Below are positions 1-5,548 of a stretch of 9,360 nucleotides of DNA, piece by piece. The stretch's first letter is position 1. Every line of letters starts with the position of its first letter. A model generated the notes under the pieces. The model saw only the letters and a program-made list of their open reading frames with translations, had not been told where the DNA came from and made no database searches. Source of the DNA: an uncultured Gammaproteobacteria bacterium (lineage in GTDB: Bacteria > Pseudomonadota > Gammaproteobacteria > SZUA-140); NCBI GenBank assembly GCA_945787585.1, contig CALZIG010000205.1:1-9360 (forward strand). Direction: 5' to 3'. A program made the position numbers and the translations under genes.

Positions 1-915
1 AGCATTGTGCAGAGCGTCCTTGTCCTCAATAAGACGATTAAATCTCGAAAAGTAGGCCAGGTAGATTGGACTGATAACGATCGTGATAATGGCGTTCAAA
101 CTCATTGCCACACCGTATTTTCCATATTCGTGCATACTGACCGTATAAATGGCAACCCACTTGTCTGTCATGGTGATAAATATCCCAATGATTGACAGGG
201 CAACCATCAGGCCGCCAAATTTCCAATACTCGGTAATTATCTGCATGGAAAATACTGTCGTCCAGGCTCTCCATAACTGTCGCCAGACAACTAGTAAGAT
301 GACAGCCAAGTGGGCTGCGGTGACCATCAGCAGCCATTGAAAAAACAGATCAATTTGGTTGCCGTGCAAGAAAATCCAAAACAATACGCCGACACTTGCC
401 AGTAAAGAAAACACGATATTAGTCATATTGACCGCAATGTGCTTTTTTAGCCCTTGACCCGCCGAAGCGTAGAATAAGATAAACCAGCGAATAACAACTA
501 AAAGAAGTATCACCTGAAGATTTTTAGAAGCCGTCTCGCCGCTTTCCATTAACCACTGCTCAGTGAGCAATTCTGAAATTAGATACAGGGTGATAGCGCC
601 ACTGGTCACAAGCACAAGCCCCGCTGTCTGAAAGGTGGAAATTGTGGCAGCACATTTGCCTGGATCGGATCCTGAAGATCGTATTTTCGCCAGGGCACGA
701 TTGACCGCAGGAATTAGCCCAAGATCGAATACAAGTATCGCTGTATTTAGAAAGAAATAAAGGCTTATCATGCCGTAGGAAGCGATGCCCAGCGCTTTAA
801 TATAAAACGGGATGCAAATGAATTGCGCAAACGCCGGGACCAGTGAGCCGAATAAGTTCCAGAGAATATTACCTTTAAGCAGAGCCTCCCGATTTAGTTT
901 GCCATTTATCGCCAT
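1..915 (-). CDS. Wzx/PST-type polysaccharide flippase, N-terminal part (cut by left edge)
   Basis: An open frame begins with ATG at 915-913 and stays open for 305 codons to the left edge, so the C-terminus and stop lie outside the window. The translation starts MAINGKLNREALLKGNILWN and is strongly hydrophobic, with repeated membrane-length segments (for example around SLVPAFAQFICIPFYIKALG, ISLYFFLNTAILVFDLGL and VILLLVVIRWFILFY). The early GNILWNLFGSLVPAFAQ segment followed by 'YGMISLYFFLNTAILVFDLG' is typical of the MOP-superfamily polysaccharide transporters that flip undecaprenyl-linked oligosaccharides across the inner membrane. No strong Shine-Dalgarno sequence precedes the ATG. A candidate promoter lies at 991-1018, so it may be transcribed separately from the methyltransferase upstream. 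The family is clear; the sugar substrate cannot be told. It could instead be an O-antigen, capsule or exopolysaccharide flippase. Confidence 0.85.
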   Translation of the reverse strand, partial: MAINGKLNREALLKGNILWNLFGSLVPAFAQFICIPFYIKALGIASYGMISLYFFLNTAILVFDLGLIPAVNRALAKIRSSGSDPGKCAATISTFQTAGLVLVTSGAITLYLISELLTEQWLMESGETASKNLQVILLLVVIRWFILFYASAGQGLKKHIAVNMTNIVFSLLASVGVLFWIFLHGNQIDLFFQWLLMVTAAHLAVILLVVWRQLWRAWTTVFSMQIITEYWKFGGLMVALSIIGIFITMTDKWVAIYTVSMHEYGKYGVAMSLNAIITIVISPIYLAYFSRFNRLIEDKDALHNA

Positions 916-990
916 TTTGTAGTCAGGTTGGAAAGATCAAAATCTCTAGTGCGTTTTAACGGATTGGGGGATTTATGAAATATACAATCG

Positions 991-1018
991 AAGATAGAAA
1001 ACTTTCAGATACTGTCAA
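991..1018 (-). promoter_or_regulatory. candidate sigma70 promoter for the flippase gene
   Basis: Read on the minus strand, a perfect -35 box TTGACA (1018-1013) is followed after 16 bases by TATCTT (996-991), which matches the -10 consensus at four of six positions. It sits in the 137-base gap between the methyltransferase stop and the flippase start, giving a leader of roughly 70 bases. This is a sequence match only. Confidence 0.4.
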
Positions 1019-1052
1019 CAGTAATCAAATCTCAATCGGGTAAGCCGGATAA

Positions 1053-2006
1053 TCAGTCCAAGGGCTTTTTGAACAGTAATGCCACAACTCCCTCCCCTGG
1101 AAGTGCTTCTATAGTCTCGAAAATTCCGTAATCCCGCGCCATATAGTATGGTTCCTTCCAGTAGGGGTAATTGTTGGTGCACCGTTTCAGGCTTGTATTG
1201 CGAAAAAACGTCCCTTTTCGTTTCTCTCCCCAGATACAACTTTTAACCGGCTCCCCGCATACGCGAAGTATCCGTGCGTCAACGTCAGACTGATCGAAAT
1301 AATGTTGCCAGAATGTATAGCCAGTATCCCCCTGTTCGAGTACACCATAATCGTAAGAACTGATGTACTGATCCCACGAAAATTTAGCGCATGGCAGAGT
1401 AACAAACAGGTATCCACCCGGCGACACGAGTTTCCACAGATCCTCAAAAGAGTTTTCATCCGGAATGTGTTCCATCACAGAGATGGACGTTACCAAATCT
1501 CCCGTTAATCCTTCCTTCACCAGTTCCTTCAGTCTCAGGCTGTGATAGGTAACTTCGATGACGTCGTCTTCAAAAGCTGCCAGGAAGCTCCTGGTATGTT
1601 GTAAGTCACCCACGTCCGGATTACAGACCTGAAGGCTTTTTATTTCTTGCGCGGACAGCAACATCAAAGGAAAAAGCTTGGGAGAGGAGACATCTATACA
1701 ATGCTGAGGATGCAGTTCAGCGGACCAGGTGTTCGCAATTTCCATTTCGAAATACCGGGTTGAATCGAGTGGGCGAAACAGGAGGTCGAACAGAATTTTT
1801 GCATCGTTATTGGCACTATACGATTTTGCCGCCCAGATAAAACATCGCCATCTAATTGCCAAACCAAATCCATTTTTTATCCTCGCAGCCACGATAAATG
1901 GCAGCGTCAGTATCATTGATTTTACAATGTAGGCGACTTTGCCAAAAAGCGACAGGTCCGGCACTTCTGGAACTTCAATGTATTGTTTTATTTTTGTATG
2001 GGTCAT
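1053..2006 (-). CDS. SAM-dependent methyltransferase (class I fold, glycan-cluster type)
   Basis: This 317-residue protein probably methylates a sugar or glycan, judged from its fold and its position beside a flippase. The Rossmann-type signature is visible but worn. Residues 103-113 (CIDVSSPKLFP) occupy the place of motif I but lack the usual glycine-rich GxGxG. Residues 125-131 (LQVCNPD) fit the acidic motif II region. Residues 171-183 (LVTSISVMEHIPD) followed by SPGGYLFVTLPC near 197-208 are the typical post-motif region of class I methyltransferases. Residues 26-41 are hydrophobic and may associate with the membrane. The ATG at 2006-2004 has no good ribosome binding site, and no better in-frame start lies just upstream. 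The gene is separated from the PqqD-domain operon by the remnant region, so it may belong to an older glycan cluster. Substrate and even activity are uncertain because of the weak motif I. Confidence 0.75.
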   Translation of the reverse strand: MTHTKIKQYIEVPEVPDLSLFGKVAYIVKSMILTLPFIVAARIKNGFGLAIRWRCFIWAAKSYSANNDAKILFDLLFRPLDSTRYFEMEIANTWSAELHPQHCIDVSSPKLFPLMLLSAQEIKSLQVCNPDVGDLQHTRSFLAAFEDDVIEVTYHSLRLKELVKEGLTGDLVTSISVMEHIPDENSFEDLWKLVSPGGYLFVTLPCAKFSWDQYISSYDYGVLEQGDTGYTFWQHYFDQSDVDARILRVCGEPVKSCIWGEKRKGTFFRNTSLKRCTNNYPYWKEPYYMARDYGIFETIEALPGEGVVALLFKKPLD

Positions 2007-2232
2007 GATTGCAATGAATTCAAACTGGCATTCAAAAATAACCTGCAGCTCGAAAACCGCTAATTGCAGATTATCCCGACTGCTCGCTGTATGCTTCGGA
2101 TCATTCCGATAGCAGACTCCTGAATATGTCGACGTAGTGATTGCTGCATGCTTTCCAGGAGTACGCCGATAATACCGTATGGTAAGCGGTTTCGGTGATG
2201 TGGGTCTTTAATTCCTCATCAGCGCAAATTTT

Positions 2233-2600
2233 CTGCGCAGCCACTCCGGCATGCACTGAGAAACCAGACGCTTTGGCAAGTTTTTTGTCTCCTCTATTAG
2301 CGTTATCCTTGGCGGGTATGGTTTGCAGGGTGAAGACTTTGCGACCTGCCTGGGGACCTAAGGCTACTCGGTAACTGACCGAATGGCCCAACAAATCGTC
2401 CATGGCGGATTCATCCAGGGCTTCAAACTGTAGGTAAATGTTCTCAATATCCCTAACCAGCAGGCCAAACCGTTCGAGCTACTGCCAGATATGTTCACTG
2501 GCAAAACGAGGGATAGGAACTTGCATCGTGCTGCGCCGAAATAGAACGGTCGTTTCGAGCCTGTTTCGATTATCAGGTTCCGGTCCATACACCTCTTGTG
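2233..2600 (-). pseudogene. decayed IS91-type (Y2_Tnp) transposase fragment
   Basis: In the minus-strand frame that includes 2403-2401, the translation contains GHSVSYRVALGPQAGRKVFT, then LQTIPA, and after a short gap GFSVHAGVAAQ. This block (core GPQAGRKVFTLQT ... AGFSLHAGVAA) is characteristic of the C-terminal half of IS91-family transposases. Upstream in the same frame, LERFGLLVRDIENIYLQFEAL matches the preceding helical region of that family but is interrupted by an in-frame TAG at 2481-2479. The catalytic HUH/tyrosine regions are absent and the similarity stops after GVAAQ, near 2233. The frame remains open to 2101 with unrelated sequence. It is therefore a dead fragment without activity. 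Exact boundaries are approximate. Confidence 0.7.
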
Positions 2601-2663
2601 CTGCATGTACTCGCAGTAAAGAATCCTACCCTGCCAAACTCGGCACTATCATCGAACACGTTA

Positions 2664-2697
2664 AGATCCTTCAGCCGCTCACGGTTTCAGGATGACA
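2664..2697 (+). repeat. end fragment of a MITE-like interspersed repeat
   Basis: This stretch (AGATCCTTCAG ... TTTCAGGATGACA) matches the pattern of the right end of the family of repeats that read TGTCATTCTGA...GAAGAATCT at the left end and AGATC...GGATGACA at the right. Only the right end is present. It sits immediately left of the more complete copy at 2733-2890. Confidence 0.5.
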
Positions 2698-2716
2698 GGA
2701 AAGGAAAACGCCTCGG
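2690..2716 (+). repeat. 27-bp direct repeat, copy 1
   Basis: GGATGACAGG ... AACGCCTCGG here matches 2883-2909 at 24 of 27 positions. The two copies bracket the MITE-like element at 2733-2890. They could be a duplicated target or a second repeat unit whose end was copied. Confidence 0.65.
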
Positions 2717-2732
2717 TTGGACACTTCCACAT

Positions 2733-2890
2733 TGTCATTCTGAACGCAGTGAAGAATCTGACCTGCTGTTGGTCGTACCGAGCGTGACCGCGGCGTCTGA
2801 CAATGTTGGATGCTGGTGGCAAGGTAGACAGGGTGAGATCCCTCCGCGCTTGTCCCCGCACAGCAGGGGGCTGCGCTTGTCGGGATGACA
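2733..2890 (+). repeat. MITE-like interspersed repeat ('SERSEESD' type)
   Basis: The element starts TGTCATTCTGAACGCAGTGA and ends GTCGGGATGACA, so its termini are short inverted repeats (TGTCATyC / GGATGACA). Its left end, when conceptually translated, gives CHSERSEESD, a spurious peptide that recurs in many unrelated bacterial proteomes because this DNA repeat is widespread. The interior has no coding potential of its own. It contains the GC-rich local inverted repeat GCGCTTGTCCC ... GGGGGCTGCGC near 2846-2876. It is likely a non-autonomous element moved in trans; the helper is not in the window. Confidence 0.6.
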
Positions 2891-2909
2891 GTAAAGAAGA
2901 ACGCCTCGG
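2883..2909 (+). repeat. 27-bp direct repeat, copy 2
   Basis: GGATGACAGT ... AACGCCTCGG is the partner of 2690-2716 (24 of 27 identical). It overlaps the right terminus of the MITE-like element. Confidence 0.65.
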
Positions 2910-2932
2910 CGAATTCTGATTTCAATTCTGTC

Positions 2933-3037
2933 AATTCTGGGGACAGTTTACCGAATTGTGGAAATCACAATTACCGATATTGTCCCCAGAATTAATCCAC
3001 AATTATGTAAACTGTCCCCGAAATTCCCCGAAATTCC
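2933..3037. repeat. nested REP-like palindromes with GGGGACA arms
   Basis: Three inverted repeats are interleaved. AATTCTGGGGACA (2933-2945) pairs perfectly with TGTCCCCAGAATT (2981-2993). GGGGACAGTTTA (2939-2950) pairs with TAAACTGTCCCC (3008-3019). In the centre AATTGTG (2954-2960) pairs with CACAATT (2966-2972) around a 5-base loop. The right side ends in a tandem duplication of CCCCGAAATT (3016-3025 and 3026-3035). Such GGGGACAGTTTA units are commonly seen near REP-associated tyrosine transposases (RAYT, Y1_Tnp), but no transposase is present here and the GTAG foot typical of classical REPs is not obvious. Confidence 0.65.
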
Positions 3038-3091
3038 AATCGTCGCTATATTAACAAAAATTGCTCTCTGACCGCAGACCCCATTTTTCCA

Positions 3092-3396
3092 CTTAAGGGT
3101 TAGCACGTCCCGCTTGTCTCCCGACACAAGATAATCCACCTGACTTGCAACCGCCATCGCAAGCAGCGAGTTGTCGTGTGGGTCACGGGCTCGTCCAGTT
3201 CCGGTAATTCTGCAAGCGCCCGTGCCTGATATCGCAATCCATTACTCATGTTAGCCGCTTCAGAGGGCTTTGGAAATTTGCGTAACTTTGGATAACGACT
3301 GACGCGCTGGAATTCGTCCAACTGCCATTCGGAAGTAATCAACCCGAAGCGTTTTTCTCGCTACGCCTGGTAGATTTGATGTGGATTGTCCAGCTG
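3092..3396 (-). pseudogene. broken PIN-domain (VapC-like) toxin gene
   Basis: Read on the minus strand from about 3396, the frame gives NPHQIYQA, a TAG at 3363-3361 where the family usually has W, then REKRFGLITSEWQLDEF and SRYPKLRKF. This is the typical central part of PIN_3-type toxin RNases. The frame is then lost near 3176-3185. The next frame continues DPHDNSLLAMAVASQVDYL and then VSGDKRDVLTLK, which holds the C-terminal conserved acidic residues of the PIN nuclease. The N-terminal part with the first catalytic Asp is missing, and the C-terminus is cut after LTLK. The gene is therefore dead through a stop, a frameshift and loss of both ends. No antitoxin gene is adjacent. Its upstream end overlaps the 3' end of the neighbouring glycosyltransferase gene in a different frame. 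Confidence 0.75.
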
Positions 3397-4346
3397 ACCT
3401 CTATGAACCCCATCTTGATGAACTCACAAATCACATCATAGACATCGTGCTGTACCGACACGGTATTAGTTGGATACTCACTGGATATTAGGTCAATAAT
3501 CTCCTGAGTGGTTAATTCCGCATCGCAGAGCGCCCATGCCAGAGTCGCCGACCTATTCAACTTGTAACCGCGGAAGTTACTCTCACCCGAGAGGAAATAG
3601 CCTTCTTCATGGCTCTGTAAATCATAATTTTTATTTTGCCTTAATACGGCATTTAGGACCGTTGGCATATGCTCTACCACACGATCTCCACAATATGCCC
3701 GCTCATTGTACCCATACTTTTTTCTAACACACTGAATGACATCAGATTCATAATCCGTGCTTCCCCAAATCTGCACTGCGTAAGCCTTTGCCAACTGTGC
3801 TTCTGAGCATCTTTCACCTGTATAGTGATAAGGAAAAAAATAGTAGCTTGGCATAACATACACGCTCTTATGCTTCATCATTACACGTGTAATTAATTCA
3901 GGCCCTGTGACAACATAATCGAAACCACTCATCTGAGCAGGCGAAAGTATGGATATCGAATCAATCAGATCATCTATTATTGAATGAGCAGGACTACAAC
4001 CCATCACACCATGTGCAATAAGGCCTGGGCGCGCCACCGGATTTTCATAGGCGATAAGAAAATCCTTGTCTAGTAGCTCTCCATCAAGAGGGCGAAGGCA
4101 AATTGAATCTGCGTCAAGATAAATTCCTCCAAATCGCTGCAGCACTTCATAGCTAAGTATGTCTACCTTCCCTCCATATGTCGGTGATAACAAGACCTGT
4201 CTAAGACCTTTCAGCGGACAGTCGAAATCGTTCTCTGACCACAGCCTGTGCTCCCAGTCGGGATGTGCCTTCCGCCAGGTGTCGATCCAATCAATGGGCG
4301 GTTCCAAAGGGCCGAGCCAAATCTGATGAATGATTTTCGGTATCAT
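3339..4346 (-). CDS. GT32-type glycosyltransferase with C-terminal PqqD-like (RRE) domain
   Basis: This 335-residue protein has two domains. Residues 1-230 form a sugar-binding glycosyltransferase of the DXD (Gly_transf_sug, GT32) type. It opens with MIPKIIHQIWLG, and the segment around KVDILSYEVLQRFGGIYLDAD (60-80) carries the nucleotide-sugar/metal motif D78-A-D80. Residues about 240-317 look like a PqqD winged-helix domain, with the signature YKLNRSATLAWALCD (261-275), then TTQEIIDLIS and a final helix pair ending GFIEV. PqqD-like domains bind peptide leaders in RiPP enzymes, so it may glycosylate a peptide or protein. The ATG is only six bases after the stop of the deacetylase gene, and GGAG lies within that gap, so the two are translationally coupled. 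Residues 318-335 (SWTIHIK...ASG) are odd: their DNA is the edge of a PIN toxin remnant read in another frame. Confidence 0.8.
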   Translation of the reverse strand: MIPKIIHQIWLGPLEPPIDWIDTWRKAHPDWEHRLWSENDFDCPLKGLRQVLLSPTYGGKVDILSYEVLQRFGGIYLDADSICLRPLDGELLDKDFLIAYENPVARPGLIAHGVMGCSPAHSIIDDLIDSISILSPAQMSGFDYVVTGPELITRVMMKHKSVYVMPSYYFFPYHYTGERCSEAQLAKAYAVQIWGSTDYESDVIQCVRKKYGYNERAYCGDRVVEHMPTVLNAVLRQNKNYDLQSHEEGYFLSGESNFRGYKLNRSATLAWALCDAELTTQEIIDLISSEYPTNTVSVQHDVYDVICEFIKMGFIEVSWTIHIKSTRRSEKNASG

Positions 4347-4352
4347 GACTCC

Positions 4353-5486
4353 TCACATTGAGGAGGTACTAGCTACGGGCGCTGATGTGTTAGACAACGC
4401 TTTGGACGAGTCAATATTTAACAATAACAGGCCATATTTTCTTAAGTCGATCAGGCAGCTAAGGACATCCTTACGGACCGCGGACTCTTCTATGTTGTAC
4501 ATGTAGCTGATGAGTTTAACTATTTCTGAGGCAGTGTTCCTGCCATCACATAAGTTTAAAATCATTGCCGCCGACTCACTAAGTGTTATCCCACCACGTG
4601 ACCCTGAAACAGACGCGCGGTAACAATCATTGGATGTCACTAGAGAACAACCATGCATGATCTTGGGTAATACACAATTGGCATTCACCTCAAGCATATC
4701 CGTGCTCATCATACTGCCTAACCTTCTGGTATATTCATCATCTTTGACCCAATTCATCAGCAGGCCCCGCTCAACAGATTTGACGCCTTCATGCAGAGAG
4801 ATGTTCTTATAAAAGTAATCGTATTCGAATTTCTCCCAATCCTCATGCCACGTCCAGCATCCATACTGCATATAAAGTTCGATATAATTGTCCCTTGTCT
4901 CCTGTTTGATGGAACATGTAACTAGTTCTGCATCACAAAATTCATAACTGCTCATTAGTCGGTGCGATTTCATGCTGACACAGCCTGGAAACCAGCAATC
5001 AAAACCAAGCAATGCCTGAGCCGCCTGTACCGCCCGGTTGACTTGCACATGCTCCTCATTGCCATACTCACCCCACGGATTGTGGGTAAAGATAGTCTCG
5101 TAAGTAGCAAGTTCAGCCGTCAATCTGCTGACCAGCTTTGGGAAAACAGTCTCATAGCTTGCCGGGGATAAATCATGCTGCAGTATTTCAAGACCGTATT
5201 CGGATATGACAGGATTATTCCAATTGGCACTGTTTAGCGTGCCGGTTTCATAAAATCCAAGGTATGTTACGTTGTCCCGCGGGTATTCTTTTGCAAATAT
5301 CTTGCGAGCATCAGTGAGTTTCGGGTTTCCTGGCACGTCTGAGTAACAGAAAATAACATGATCGACTTCCTCCAGAACTGAGCTGAACCACAGCACCTCG
5401 TCATCTGGATGGGCTGCGACAATCACTGATTTCCCAGTCCACGTTGATGATTCACCCTTGATCCTACCGTCTTGTATATTGCTCAT
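4353..5486 (-). CDS. PIG-L family deacetylase with C-terminal PqqD-like (RRE) domain
   Basis: This 377-residue protein joins a zinc-dependent N-acetylsugar deacetylase to a PqqD-like domain. The PIG-L (LmbE-like) part spans residues 18-190. AHPDDE at 25-30 supplies the expected ligands H26 and D29, and the third ligand is probably H146 in EYGNEEHVQV (140-149). In many relatives the first residue of this HxxH-like motif is His; here it is N143. Residues about 275-355 match the PqqD fold, with ITLSESAAMILNLCDG followed by ASEIVKLIS and LIDLRKYGLL. Family members remove acetyl groups from GlcNAc in GlcNAc-PI, mycothiol, bacillithiol and some glycan precursors. With the RRE-like domain, the likely substrate here is an N-acetylated sugar on a protein or peptide (inference). 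It lies 62 bases after the large glycosyltransferase and is coupled to the GT32 gene downstream. Confidence 0.82.
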   Translation of the reverse strand: MSNIQDGRIKGESSTWTGKSVIVAAHPDDEVLWFSSVLEEVDHVIFCYSDVPGNPKLTDARKIFAKEYPRDNVTYLGFYETGTLNSANWNNPVISEYGLEILQHDLSPASYETVFPKLVSRLTAELATYETIFTHNPWGEYGNEEHVQVNRAVQAAQALLGFDCWFPGCVSMKSHRLMSSYEFCDAELVTCSIKQETRDNYIELYMQYGCWTWHEDWEKFEYDYFYKNISLHEGVKSVERGLLMNWVKDDEYTRRLGSMMSTDMLEVNANCVLPKIMHGCSLVTSNDCYRASVSGSRGGITLSESAAMILNLCDGRNTASEIVKLISYMYNIEESAVRKDVLSCLIDLRKYGLLLLNIDSSKALSNTSAPVASTSSM

Positions 5487-5548
5487 TTTTGTACTCTACC
5501 GCGTATTGCCGCGTTATCCGCAAAGCTGCAATGTTTACGTGATGTGTC

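Larger units (their letters stand above)
2007..3338. other. gene-poor scrapyard of mobile-element and toxin remnants
   Basis: No intact gene is supported here. From left to right it holds about 225 bases in which I see nothing recognisable (2007-2232), an IS91-type transposase remnant, a MITE-like interspersed repeat with flanking direct repeats, nested palindromes with GGGGACA arms, and a broken PIN-domain gene. The individual pieces are listed separately. The short open frames in this stretch on both strands are explained by these remnants or by chance. Confidence 0.7.

Noticed and set aside
2101..2403. Treating the 100-residue open frame as a functional small protein
   Set aside because: Its N-terminal half is an internal piece of an IS91-type transposase, with an in-frame stop just upstream and unrelated sequence after GVAAQ.
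2598..2934. Open frames on both strands with peptides such as CHSERSEESD and HCVQNDNVE
   Set aside because: These are translations of a widespread interspersed DNA repeat, not proteins.
2933..3037. CRISPR array
   Set aside because: The repeats are interleaved inverted repeats with unequal spacing and only one short tandem duplication; there are no regular spacers and no cas genes.
2007..3338. tRNA or attachment site that would explain the remnants
   Set aside because: No cloverleaf-like sequence, T-loop motif or integrase gene was seen in the stretch.
5487..5548. Terminator between the large glycosyltransferase and the deacetylase
   Set aside because: The gap has three spaced GCGG units on the minus strand but no stem with a T-rich tail, so read-through is expected.
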